Shown piece after piece: positions 1 through 10,334 of a stretch of DNA of 64,000 bases (positions are counted from its first letter, which is position 1; every line of letters begins with the position of its first letter). A program made the position numbers and the translations under genes. This DNA is from Paragonimus westermani (taxonomy: Eukaryota; Platyhelminthes; Trematoda; Plagiorchiida; Troglotrematidae). The stretch spans positions 1 to 64,000 of the forward strand of contig QNGE01003702.1 of NCBI GenBank assembly GCA_008508345.1, written 5' to 3'. The notes beneath the pieces were generated by a model. The model saw nothing but the letters and a program-made list of their open reading frames with translations, was not told the DNA's origin and searched no databases.

Positions 1-249
1 AAAACGATCATGGATACCATAATGTCGGAACCAATTCAGAAGGTTACAAGCCACAAGTAACCGGTGTCACCGACCGCTCGACACTTGTTGACAGGTCGAC
101 CTCAAGGCTACCTGGGAAAGGTGTTTAGGTCATGCTGCGCAACAAAAATCCGAAGGCTTCTTCGGTTTGCGGAGACGGTAGCAATTGACAACTGGAAGCT
201 AACCCTCTGCAAACAGTACCAGATTGCCCCGGTATCTGGTGTGCACTGA
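1..249 (+). pseudogene. Penelope-like element, C-terminal endonuclease remnant
   Basis: The + frame ending at 249 reads like the last third of a PLE GIY-YIG endonuclease. The segment ARHLLTGR...RRLLRFAETVAI..WKLTLC lines up with ARHVLTTGH...RFLRFAEAVAI..LKPTLC of the intact element at 3763-5121. Upstream in the same frame, at about 55-60, a stop codon replaces the expected glutamine (K*PVSPTARHLL against RKQPASAVARHVL), so the copy is dead. It runs off the left edge. The terminal asparagine expected in GIY-YIG enzymes is cysteine here, as in the intact copy. The call rests on side-by-side reading of two copies in this window. Confidence 0.8.
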
Positions 250-420
250 TGTGGTTGATTGTGTGTGGTTGTGATGCTGTTGATTTTGTTGTTTGGCCTC
301 ACAACGTTCATTGAATTCTGCCATGTAAACGTGCGGATTGCATTACGTATCTAATGAGATGCAACGAGGTGTGCTCGGAAGACGTATTGTGCAAAAACTA
401 TTTCTGACTTGCCTGTTTAA
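250..420 (+). mobile_element. PLE 3' tail with decayed hammerhead core
   Basis: This is the untranslated tail after the PLE stop codon. The stretch 305-350 matches 18195-18247 (TTGAATT..GCCAT.TAA), the tail of another PLE copy. A hammerhead-like core follows: CTAATGA at 351-357 for CUGAUGA, and GAGG at 365-368 for GAAA. Two or more core bases are changed, so no activity is expected. The layout matches the intact ribozyme at 3640-3676. Confidence 0.55.
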
Positions 421-690
421 ATAACAGAAGCATAATATGCACACTAGTTCGATCAGGGCTCGCTATCGCAGCAATGGCTGATTGATATTCAACTCACTTT
501 ATTCAAATGTTTGACGCACTGTAGCCCACATTTTTCAACCCACACAAACTAGATGGCCGGATCTTACTGAGTTTGACCATCGGATGTAAACAAGCGGGCC
601 TATCGAAGAAGTAATATTATGCTCAAAAAAACTCTGGGAGTAACCTCGTTTATGGTACATCCGTAATCTTTATCTCTTTTGGCCTATTTC
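421..690. other. No gene seen
   Basis: Unassigned sequence between the PLE tail and the fold-back repeat. No open frame of note, no tRNA boxes and no similarity to the other repeats here were noticed. Confidence 0.5.
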
Positions 691-820
691 AAAGTTACAA
701 TGGTTGGGAACCGTGGTGGTGTTGTTTGTAGCTCGGGTTGATGGTTTTGGTATTATCGGGTTGATGGTTTTGGTATTGATATGTTCGCCGAGCTCGGTGA
801 ACATATCAATACCAAATATC
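691..820 (-). repeat. PLE-terminal-type repeat with palindrome and tandem unit
   Basis: On the minus strand this matches 20225-20330 through CATCAACCCGAGCTAC and AAGCTCGGCGAACAT-type blocks, the end of a hammerhead-like PLE terminal repeat. Two special structures are visible. A 23-bp unit is repeated in tandem at 733-778. A 42-bp palindrome at 772-813 has 15-bp perfect outer arms (GGTATTGATATGTTC) around a GCCGAGCTCGGT centre. The matching hammerhead core seen at 20341-20375 is absent, so this is a terminal fragment that ends in a fold-back. Confidence 0.6.
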
Positions 821-3425
821 ATGTTTTATCCTACACTGTTTATTGAAACTGGTGACTCCTTTTTAGTCCGCTGACTGTGTATTGAACGTTTCAGTTTTGA
901 ATTTCTAAAAGGCAGCTTATGATAACACAAATCTGATGCTGAGTTGCGAGTACAAATTGTGCGCAGCTAACAATCTTCATTTAACTCGTTTTAGCTTAAC
1001 CAAGGATTTACTTGATAATATTGCTCAGCCCTTTGAATTTATATTCTTATATTCACGAATACTTAATTAGTACAGCTAGATGCTGAGGCAGAATATTGCG
1101 TTAGCGCTGGTGTTATCGGGACGGCTTGTTCTAACCGGATGCAGGAAAAATGTGCAACACGTTGGCGTACAAAAAGGTCTCACCAAAACTTTCCGATGAT
1201 GTTAGATTGGTCACTGTTGTTTAATACAGTCTTTCACACTATCCACAGGCAATATTCTATTAGGTTAATCTATTTGAAGCTAACACAACTATAAGGCGCA
1301 CTGGGAGGCTCAACCAGTTAACCTTCGTATGTTGTCAGCATGCCAAAATCGAACGCTTTTGAATGAATCAACATGTCCAATATTTCAGAGATCATTCAAT
1401 GTAAAAGCTGTTTATATTATTGCTTTTGTTCAGCTTTTCCTCATCAGCGCTCATTATGTTAGTATACTAAATAAACAGTATGGCTACACGGTAGACTGTT
1501 GTCACTGACAGATAGGATATGAACGGCCATAGTGTTAGAGACTGTCTTGTTAAAATGAACTAATATTTCCTGCTTACTAATAAGTCTTTGGTTTTTAGTC
1601 TCTTCAGTTCACTCGAGGGGAATGCTGGTATCTGTGAAAAATGAAGCACATATGCATCATCACGTATTTGTGGCCATCGCTCGCTAATGGATCCTGGCTA
1701 CAATCACAGAATGGGGATGCTTCACAATTATCAGAGTAGAATCGAATTTGGCATTTCTCTCCGCGAACATTTCCGTGGATTCATTTGGGCTCATTTAGGT
1801 TCATATTGGAAGTCTGTGGTGAGGGTCCTGACAGCTCTTTAAATTGGGGAGCTGACCGAAGCATTAAAGCTTGCGTGAGAAGTGATCTGTCCGACCAGCC
1901 TACGAGACAAAAATACATTATATGATTAGAGTGGAAACTGGATTGCTTCATACGATTGGTGACCATCCAGAAACTCGTGCTGTGGTGTCTTGTAGCTGAC
2001 TGTGGGCGCACTCATGAGAAATTATGGTGGTAACTTTGATTAGACTTCAACTCGAGTGTCAGCACATTGCGGACTGGTGCGGTTGCCATTGAGCAAATGG
2101 GCTGCTGCGATTGGAAATAAAACGACGCAATAAAATGGCAATGTTACACATTTTCAAAGTCTAATAAGTGACTTCGAGGTTGTACGGTACAATTTTATGG
2201 CCGCATGATGTAGATGAACATTTTGGTCACAACTTTCAATTGTTTCAGCACCCACACTACGTACCTTGCTATAAAACGTGAAAACGGCAGTACAGGGTTC
2301 AGAAGTTACGGGAAATACCTGTTGGCTACCAAAAGTATTTATCTGTTTCACACATATTTGTCGCGGATGAATTCTGTGCACGTTTCATGGTGATCAGCTT
2401 TACCGCGTTAGAGCGAAACACACATGCCTCTTGCTGACCCTACTCAACCGGAGTGAATACTCGCACTGGTGTTCCCGTAACATGGTTCCTGCCTCACTCT
2501 TTGTTGTTGCGGCCACAGTAGCAGGGCATTTTGAATGTTTGAGTACCAAGGCCGTGTCAGCAGCCATCATGATTGGTGGGAAAATAGACCTATTGGAAAC
2601 GGTGTAGGTTATATACTGGGCGGGAAAACGCAAACATCACAAACATATGTCCTCCTCTTCTCTTGAAACGTTATACTCCCCTCTGGAGGAACACACTTGG
2701 CCAGCCAGGTTTGTTCGAGTCATAATGGGCGTGTGATCACTGGTAGCGATATTGAACGCCAGGCAACTCCGTGTCGTAAGGGAGTTCCATCGAGGTGACC
2801 AAAGCTTAGGGTTTCGCGATAGTTTATTCTCTACATTGTTCCTAGCTAAGAGGTGTCGGACCTGATTGCGAAATGCAATTTTAGCGGTGGAGGCAAACCC
2901 CGGTACTTCTGTTTTTTTTACCTCTGAATAGTCAGCTACTTGCGCATGCAAGGTAATTATGCATTAGGGCAACATCTCTACTGAATAACGGTAGTTATCT
3001 GTTACCTAATCTGACAGCTGTCGACCAATCAGTGTATTCTTTGACGTAATTAATGCAAATTCCCAATAAACCAAATAATTTGGGTGTAGTTGAGCATTAA
3101 CAATTGACTTGACTTTTGATTCAGGCAAAGTGGGTACCTACTGTACGAAAGGTGACCAACCGACAGCTGGGACATTTGTACACACAAATCTTTGAAAAAT
3201 AGGTGTACGTACAACAGATCGGACGTTCCCAAATTTCCCGGTAAACTGTGGGATTGTTTTCATTTAAGGATATATTGTGATTACCGCTCAAATTAATATC
3301 AGTGAATATCAGTACACTGTAATGTTGAGATTGTGCTAATCAATCTTTGAACACGAAACTGCGTAGTACAACGGCAGAATGCATAACATGACTGGAGCAG
3401 AACGGATTGTGAAAGGTGCTACCCC
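821..3425. other. 2.6 kb with no recognisable gene
   Basis: The longest frame is 2637-2951 (-), 104 codons, with no motif I recognise. Shorter minus frames at 1781-2011, 2154-2381 and 2400-2633 also show no known domain. No tRNA promoter boxes or RT motifs were found. Probably old intergenic sequence. Confidence 0.5.
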
Positions 3426-3639
3426 TTCACGGAAATGAAACTATCGTTAATACTGAGGTACAACTTGGTTCCGTAGATAGGGAAACATTGCCATTTCTCT
3501 TCTGAAACGTGATTGAACACTCATCGGACAGCGTGGGTTTTGACTTGGAAAAGGATCGGGTAGATAATTTCGACGCAAAGTTTTTGAAACAGTTCATTCC
3601 CTTCAGAAGTTTGAACAAAACTGTTAGAACACGAAAACT
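3426..3639 (-). other. Sequence downstream of the ribozyme cleavage site
   Basis: On the minus strand this directly follows the hammerhead at 3640-3676. It is open over 3427-3678 (83 codons, no known domain). In PLEs that occur as partial tandems, sequence after the ribozyme can be the 5' start of a neighbouring unit. That would explain its position, but I have no second copy to prove it. It could equally be the insertion site. Confidence 0.3.
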
Positions 3640-3676
3640 GGTAGATGCAAGCATTTCGTATTGACTCGTCAGTACC
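3640..3676 (-). ncRNA. Type I hammerhead ribozyme in PLE terminal repeat
   Basis: Read on the minus strand, every conserved part of a hammerhead is present in order. Stem I 5' strand GGTA (3676-3673). Core CTGACGA (3672-3666). Stem II GT/AC around loop CAAT (3665-3658). Core GAAA (3657-3654). Stem III TGC/GCA with loop TT (3653-3646). Cleavage triplet ATC (3646-3644). Stem I 3' strand TACC (3643-3640). Predicted self-cleavage is between 3644 and 3643. PLE terminal repeats are known to encode small type I hammerheads that process the element RNA. It lies about 90 nt beyond the PLE stop codon on the same strand. Stem II is only 2 bp, so activity may depend on tertiary contacts or dimer formation. 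Confidence 0.85.
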
Positions 3677-3740
3677 AAATTTGCAATAACATGAAACGGG
3701 TTTTTTATATCGAGCAGTTAGGGAGCAGGGTTGATAGTCA
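3660..3740 (-). repeat. PLE inverted arm, 3' copy
   Basis: An 81-bp segment that is the exact reverse complement of 5122-5202. It covers the PLE 3' untranslated region and the 5' half of the hammerhead; the match stops inside the stem II loop at 3660. Confidence 0.95.
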
Positions 3741-3762
3741 ATCGGTGGTTTAGGAAAGGTCA

Positions 3763-5124
3763 CTACGTCCAGGGAAGGGTCAAGTTTACGAGCAATTGTT
3801 TCTGAACACACAAGGTCGGCTTCAGTCGATTGATTGCGACCGCCTCAGCAAACCGCAAGAATCTTGGATTGGAGTGACGTAATAGGATTCTGAATGCACA
3901 CATTGGGTCGATAACGTGACCAGTGGTCAGGACGTGTCTTGCGACTGCGGACGCCGGTTGCTTGCGTGTTTCAACAACACTGTCGTTCTTCTGTAATACA
4001 GAGCTCTGCACCCACTTAGGCAAATGTTCCTTCACTCTGGAGATCAAGCACCTCTCGGTTCTGCCTATGTAACTTTCTTTGCAGTTACATGTAAATTGGT
4101 AGACACAATGTGAGGTGGCACCGACAGGCTGATCTCCTTTGATTGAAGGGACAGGCAGTTTCTGGGTCCGGGCTAATACACAGAGTTCCGCTGCGTTAAA
4201 TGTTCGTTTAATCGAATTCACTAGTCTTTGGGTTGTTTGATGCATGCTATAATCACCTTTAAAAGGCAATTCTATATAAACCTTCTTTTTTCTAACTGTG
4301 GCCACCTGTTCGGAAGGTGGTTTCGGTCTACTATGCCTTTCTATGAACCTTTTTGGATACCCGTTAGATTGTAGTATAGATGTGATCAAGTCTAATTCCT
4401 TCGCAAGACTGTCCTGTGTACATATTCGTCTTGCTCGTGTGAATAGTGTATTCACCAGTGCGCGTTTGTGATGGACCGGTGTGAAACTACCGAAGTTCAG
4501 GTATTGACCCGACCACGTGGATTTCCTATAGACGGCTCTTTTGATAGAGCCATCCTCCCGGCGACTAATGAGTATGTCTAGAAACGGCAAACAGTTGTCG
4601 GTCTCAAATTCACATGTTACTTTCAGGTTGGGATGACAACTATTTAGGCGCTGCACTAGGTTATCTATTGCCTGCTTGGACCGACTGAACGCTAGTGTAT
4701 CATCGACGTAGCGTTTGTAATATGACAGACCCGCTATGTCTGTGGCTAACTCCCGCTCAATCTTTAACATGAAAAAGTCTACCAGGATGGGCCCTAGTGG
4801 ACTTCCCATGGCTACCCCGTCTATTTGGCGGTAGCACCGATCAAGAAAACGGAAACTGATGTTTTCAGTACATAACAATAATGCTTCCCTCAGAATATCA
4901 TTAGGTAGAGGCAGAGTAATGTGGCTCATTTCAACGAGCTCACCAATAAAATCGATTGTCTCGTGTAACGGGACATTCGTGAATAGTGACTGAACGTCTA
5001 TAGAACACATCAACTCATTAGCAAGATTGATGTTTTCTAAGTCACTGATCAATTCAAAAGAATCTTTAATAGAATGTGTTTGAAACTTTTGTTTCAATGG
5101 AGTTAGGATTTCGACTAACTGTGA
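3763..5124 (-). pseudogene. PLE reverse transcriptase with GIY-YIG endonuclease, N-terminally truncated
   Basis: The frame is open for 444 codons from a TTG (Leu) at 5097, and extends upstream to a TAG at 5125-5127, inside the inverted arm. Counting from that Leu: RT motif A at 32-43 (SIDVQSLFTNVP, Asp34), the GVAMGSPLGP motif at 94-103, and the catalytic YVDD box at 130-133 (YYKRYVDDTLAF). The GIY-YIG endonuclease follows near 331-430, with CVYQFTC (331-337), YIGRT (343-347), RVKEH (354-358), Glu418 in RFAEAV and LKPTLC at 425-430. Cys430 sits where the family usually has Asn; the copy at 1-249 has the same Cys, so it may be a lineage trait. The product would be the enzyme that nicks the target and copies element RNA. 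Full PLE proteins are roughly 700-1000 residues, so this copy lacks the N-terminal part and no start can be assigned. It has no internal stops or frameshifts. Confidence 0.9.
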
Positions 5125-5202
5125 CTATCAACCCTGCTCCCTAACTGCTCGATATAAAAAACCCGTTTCATGTTATTGCAAATTTGGTACTGACGAGTCA
5201 AT
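5122..5202 (+). repeat. PLE inverted arm, 5' copy
   Basis: Exact reverse complement of 3660-3740. The junction at 5121/5122 replaces the N-terminal RT coding sequence. The hammerhead core CTGACGA is present at 5191-5197 on the + strand, but the second half of the ribozyme (GAAA, stem III, cleavage site) is not, so this arm cannot cleave. Confidence 0.95.
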
Positions 5203-7639
5203 GTAAAAGTTTTTGACAAGTAATGTTACATCACTAGATTATCAGGTAGACTGGCTGTAACAACACCGACAGTCAGGTTTAGAATGTTTTCTGCCATATT
5301 CTACACACTTTCAGCTAGATTCTGAGCCGATAATTTCCGTTTACCTTGGACTCAGCAGTCGTGACCCTCCAGTTTGTTCCCTTATGAAAGCAAACAATCA
5401 GTTTACCCATAAAAATGATGTTCCGAAAATGTGTATACTTTTGGATGCAAGCCAACAGTCTTACTCACCCTTCAACACATTTTACGTTTTGCACTGTCCG
5501 CTCGAGATGTATCTTGAATGGAAAGAATTTAGTTCTCATCAAAAATTATATAATTTAGTTTCATTTTATGGTGTATTTTACCGCCCCAACGACAAATTGA
5601 AGTCCATGTGTCACTTCTTGTCACGCATCTTCTTTCCAATCCAGACTGGCGGGGTAACAGATCCTGTCTCTTCCCTAAGTGAGAGTGTACCACCGCGTCA
5701 GTCGAATTTGAGGTACAATGAACGTATCGGCTTGACCATATATTGTACGGTTTGAGTTTGTTATAGACCACAAAGCTGAGAACTGACATTCACCGTCCAT
5801 AACTTCCGAGACACCGTCTTATAGCCGTTTGAGACAAATATATAAGTTAGTGTGTACAACCTTAGGAATCGAACCAACACCAAGTTGTAATTGACACAAA
5901 AAGTTTCCTGCTCCATTCTTCACACAGACCGTTTCTAAGCACGTATACTCAAGTCATATTTTGAGACCGATACGTCGATATCCTATCAACCTCCCAAATA
6001 AAATTCCTGCTGTCTACTACATTCATCATAGAATAGACCGGATTAGGTGCGTGTTCTCTCACCCAATATGAATACGTCGTTTTTGCTGTTCTCCTCTACC
6101 TATCGATGCAGATTGCATATGTGGTACTACAGGACTACCGGTTATTCATCTCTCCCTCCTGAATCATAGAGGGTGACTTCCGTTACTTCAGTCCGCTTTT
6201 CATTAAACCTGAACCAACTCGTTAATGAGATAAGTGAAACTGGTCGCTGTTTTTTTCTAACCGCGTACAGGCTGTAAACATCCCATGACTGCCAGCAGTG
6301 ACATCTGGATGAAAACGATGACTTTGTAAAAAATCTCACGGCATAATTGAAACATTTCGGCTCTATTGCGATGCAAAATAAAGTCTGAAACACGGCAGCA
6401 GAATGATATTTGATTGAGTAAACAAACCGAACCAGGCATGTGATGAGCCAGACAGTAGTTTGTTGACAAGTTTCGGGTTTAATTTTGCAATCAATTTGCA
6501 TCGTTAAATGCGTCGACAAACGAAAGCAGGATATCTACCGCGTTAGTTCCGCATCAGGAATTCGAGACCATGATCAGCTGTAGTAATTCGGTCATTGGGG
6601 AATACCGGCGTGTTTTTGAGGTCAAAATTTATAGGAAAATTCATGTCCGCGGTTGACTGTGACAACTTTGAAAGTCGTTAGCGTGCACCCAAGTGTCACA
6701 TCGAGCAGCATTGTCCGAGAGCCTGGTGATCATGAAATATGCATCACCTGTGCAACGCACTGTTCAACAGTCGTGGTTGCCATAATATTCGATTGTATTT
6801 CACGCACACTCGATTCACTGAAGATGCTTTGGGACATGCTTGTTGTCTGTGAAAAAAACGAATATAAGAGGGCTTTCACCGTTTCGTTGAGGGTTCCGCC
6901 AGGTACCCTCAGTCTAAGGAATTTTTAGAAGGTGAACGATCCACTGGCCGATTAACAGAGTGGATGAGTGAGAATCTGTCAGTCAATCTGGCTTTCTGCG
7001 ATCACTACTGAGTTTAGAATGAAAAACGATGTCTAAAATGACATTATTGGAAACTGGTTGAAATAGAAGTTGGTATTAACCAAATAGTTATACTTGATCC
7101 CGGTGACTAGATGAAGCGAGTTAACTAAAGCGAGAAGATCAGTGATTGTTCAGCTCGCAGGACCACAGTGAGCCAGAGGGAAATAGATCAGCTAAATTGC
7201 TGAAAGGGTATAACGTTAGTGCGTGTAATCATTTCAGCTAATTTATCTAACCTTAAACTGCTCATATTCACACTTGCGAACAGGTGACAGGCGAACAAAC
7301 CAAGTGCCTAATTGTGGCAAGCAGGGAATGAAATAACTCCTATCCTCAGCGATACATCAAAACGGGGTGTTGATTTATTGCGGTCTCTTTTGAGTGGTTG
7401 CTGTAAGTATGTTGATTTGCCGAAGTTTGTTTTGTTACGTCAGTCGCAGCCTGTTGACTTTTGGACCCTGGAATTTATTGAGTTCGACTGTAGCAACCGC
7501 TTAGAATGGCCATTGTTTTGTAGCATTTCCGCTGTACAATATCATACCCCCAATGGAGCGTGTTTGTCTTAGCACAGTTGTGCACTTATGAATAGTAGAG
7601 TATTACAGTTTTTGCAGCTGTAACACTTCATAATTAATC
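5203..7639. other. 2.4 kb with no recognisable gene
   Basis: The longest frames are 5384-5755 (+), 123 codons, and 6142-6519 (-), 125 codons. Neither has a known motif, a signal peptide or a membrane segment that I can defend. Both strands are open in part of 5384-5789, a pattern usual for chance frames. No repeats shared with the rest of the window were seen. Confidence 0.45.
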
Positions 7640-7985
7640 AAAGTTTTCGGATTTCAGTAGAATTTCCAGCCAGTCCCTTTCGAAAAAACAGTCTTAGAGT
7701 TTCGGTCTTGTTAGAGCTCGCCAGAAGTGTAAATCCTCTACACGGCCGGAAACTGAACGGTCGCCGTGCTTTCATGAGACAAACGTGATGACCACTACAC
7801 CGATGACTTCACATTTAGACGAGGCCGAATTATCATACTCAAAATCCAAACCACCCTCACGTGTGAATAGCAATCAAGTTGCCCGATCAAGTCGGATAGG
7901 TGACACATTGACTGACTGTTAACTCCAATCAACAATCCCACAATTAGGCAGTTCTTCGAGTCGAGATCACAGAAACCGCTCAACT
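7640..7985 (-). mobile_element. tRNA-derived SINE, complete but diverged
   Basis: Same order and sequence blocks as the better copy at 32160-32545. On the minus strand there is a leader of about 170 nt (TTAAC.GTCAGT..., CGATC.GGCAA), then a tRNA-like part (A-box region 7785-7800, now TGGTCATCACG-like), then the tail with GAGCTC, the GAAACTC-like block and GGCTGG. Promoter boxes are mutated. It abuts the 3' side of the PLE at 8040-9140. Confidence 0.7.
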
Positions 7986-8039
7986 TATTCAGCGATATTT
8001 TAATTACTGGTTAATAGTGCGGGAACTTAGTTGATATAA

Positions 8040-9140
8040 ATTAAACACAACTCACAACTGATTGCTGTCGTGTACATTAGAACAAGCGTTTATTGGTTCA
8101 TTTGAGCAACTACTCTCAGAGGAACAAGCAAAAGGGCATACACATTAGGGAGCTGCAGAAAGAAGCACATTGTCTTTAATGATTATTGCAGCAAGCGTGT
8201 CATTTTTGAATTGCAACGGAATGCACGTCGTTTTATTGTCACAGATACTTTGTCCTTCTCTCCATGATCAGATATATAACTCTCCTTAGCTGACCATCTT
8301 GCGAAACTAGCCTGTTCAAGGAAGATGGATAGTCAGAAAAGGTATCCCATGCATAAACTCTAATGAATCCGTCCGCCAAGCAGTCCATTTTTCTTTTCTG
8401 GTCAGTAGGACAAAGTTGCTGAACTGAATACACTGCCCATTCAAAATATCTTTCCTAGAGATCTCACGTTCAACACATCCGTCAACACAGCGTCTAATGA
8501 GCATGCCAAGGAGGGCCAGTTGATTATTCTGTTCAGATTTGAGTGTGAATGTGACGCTGATGTGGGCCGAGTTCAAAGTGGCCAAAATGCCTGTTGGATT
8601 AACAAGTTCGCCAGTCACACAAGATATCATCCACATATCCTTTATAAACACTATATGCACAAATGGCTCCTCCTGGCCGGTCCCTTTCAGGTGTCACCAT
8701 GAAGATGTATACAAACTACGGCCCCAGTGGGAATCACGCTGTCACACCATTCATTTACCGACACAGTTCCTCGTTGTGTTTTGAGTACAGAACTGCATTT
8801 GCTATTTCAGTTCTGTTGGGGGGTGTACGGACATCTAGGGCTTTTGAAGTGCAGAATAGTAATAGCTCTTAATGACCCATTCGACTTGCTCCAGTTTTTC
8901 CTATATAAAACGGATGCACNGTCAACTGAAAGCGTACGTTGTCCAGCCCCGTCAAGTCTACCTATTGTGTTGACGAATGCGAAGTAGTTCTATAGGCTAT
9001 CTTCTATAAACTTCTGTTTGACGGGTTCCAGGATGTGTGATAACCATTTGGTCAACGAGTGGTTTGGTGTATTACACATATCTGGAATAGACCGATGAGA
9101 TGTCCTCTTTTTGCGCACTGTAGATGATATATATATGATG
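8040..9140 (-). pseudogene. Decayed Penelope-like element (RT core)
   Basis: Read on the minus strand from 9140 down, the pieces follow PLE order. SIPDMCNTPNHSLTKWL and LEPVKQKF lie near 9090-9010. An NGVTA*FPLGP-like version of GVAMGSPLGP follows near 8720. The catalytic box YKGYVDDIL is at 8621-8650. Then comes LATLNSAHISVTFTLKSEQN..LALLGMLIRR, matching the post-catalytic region of the intact copy (LNSCHPNLKVTCEFETDNCLPFLDILISRR). Stop codons and frameshifts interrupt it, and an ambiguous base lies at 8920. Only fragments stay open (8316-8660, 8239-8433). The endonuclease part below 8240 is very faint. This is a different, older PLE lineage from 3640-5202. Confidence 0.8.
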
Positions 9141-9761
9141 GAAACTGTGGTTCCACTGAATCCAGTGCGTTCTCAAGATGTGTGGTCAGTTATCTTGCTT
9201 CGTTTTACAGAACACAGTATTTGTGAGAGTACATTTAGGATCGGGGTGCTTTCATCTTTCACATTTCATATCTCGTATTTGCGTCCTCAAGTTAAGGAAT
9301 GAAGCTGGACTTAATGGGCCGTTAGCTTGAGTTTCTTCTTGAGACATCGAATAGGTATTAGCAAGGAATTTGTTTTTTTGACGTTTTTACAGGTTACTAG
9401 TTAACATATTGCCGCATTAGTCAGTCGCTTCTAATGTCCATCATTCTAACGAGTTTTCGCAGCGTGAAACTTTCGTTATATGATGTGACCGGTTGATTAC
9501 GATGTATCTGCCTTCAGTCATATTGTTCCATCAGTATCGTGGCAAGAAGATCCAGAAGCCACCAGTATCAGATAGTTCGCCTCACAAGATTCGCTTATCA
9601 AAGTGACCGCAAACTGAGGTGTTGCCTGGCCCAGATGCTACTGACCCAGGTGTGAGTACGTCCGCAAATCGATCATTCTGGTCGTTTCAGCCAGGCCTTC
9701 AGCTGTCACGGTAGTCGGCGAGCTGTTCTTACAGGGCCTACGGACGAACGACTTGCTAGAT
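9141..9761. other. No gene seen
   Basis: Flank of the PLE. The piece next to 9140 may still be PLE (KKRTSHRSI resembles the KRTPLRPI block), but beyond about 9200 nothing is recognisable. Confidence 0.4.
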
Positions 9762-10334
9762 TTACCTGACTGTTCTGGGAACGATGATAACGGCTACACT
9801 GACCGAAGTCAACAGCCGTCCGAGTGAATCACCATTATACTGACAAACAGGTGAAAAGTCTCCTGGTGTATTACACTCACGATATATTACGGACGCACCT
9901 GTGTAGTCTGCGCTCCCTATATGAGTCTCTATCATTGCGTTCGTGGACGGAGTGGTGTTAGCTAACGTCGTTCTCGGCTTTCGGACAGTTGAGTGCGGAC
10001 GAGTTACCGATCCATCTACTAATATGCACATAATTTTTGCAACCTCGTTCTCAACCAAACGACAAGCAGTGCTCTTTAGTGAGAACACTCTTCTGCATCC
10101 CCAAAATCCTGAACCCCTTCTACATGAGAAGTGCCTTGTTACTAACACTGTACTCATTTGTGTTACGCTAGAGATGTTAATTTGCTGCACGCCACTAACA
10201 TCAGAGTTAGTGAACTGGCGTATGTATCGCAACTGTGCTCTTAGCGGTATGGCAAAATTCACGTCTTCAGCGTTGTGAGCTATCTCCTCCAAAACAACTA
10301 CGTTCCAGTCGTTTTCACTGGGTAAGTCACTCAA
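9762..10334 (-). other. Unassigned 190-codon open frame
   Basis: The longest open frame in the window after the PLE. It has no domain I recognise, no low-complexity tract and no clear hydrophobic segment; the C-terminal end SVAVIIVPRTVR is mildly hydrophobic. The opposite strand is also open for 111 codons at 9943-10278, which argues for chance openness in a GC-richer patch. A second minus frame (10327-10560) adjoins it in another phase. It might be an exon, an ORF1 relic or chance. I do not assign it a function. Confidence 0.25.

Larger units (their letters stand above)
3640..5202 (-). mobile_element. 5'-truncated Penelope-like retrotransposon
   Basis: A 1.56 kb minus-strand element. It holds a reverse transcriptase/GIY-YIG frame (5121-3763), a 3' untranslated region of about 120 nt and a hammerhead ribozyme. 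Its ends form an 81-bp perfect inverted repeat (3660-3740 and 5122-5202). The 5' arm cuts into the RT frame just before the first conserved motif, so the N-terminal third of a normal PLE protein is missing. The intact frame and identical arms suggest the youngest insertion in the window. I did not find a convincing target-site duplication; the 5' flank starts at 5203, but the 3' limit is uncertain. Confidence 0.88.

Noticed and set aside
5191..5197. Second active ribozyme at the 5' arm of the PLE
   Set aside because: The arm ends in the stem II loop; the following TGTAAAAG lacks GAAA and stem III, so it is only half a hammerhead.
5384..5755. 123-codon + frame as a possible gene
   Set aside because: No motif; the opposite strand is open over much of it; no promoter or splice pattern I can support.
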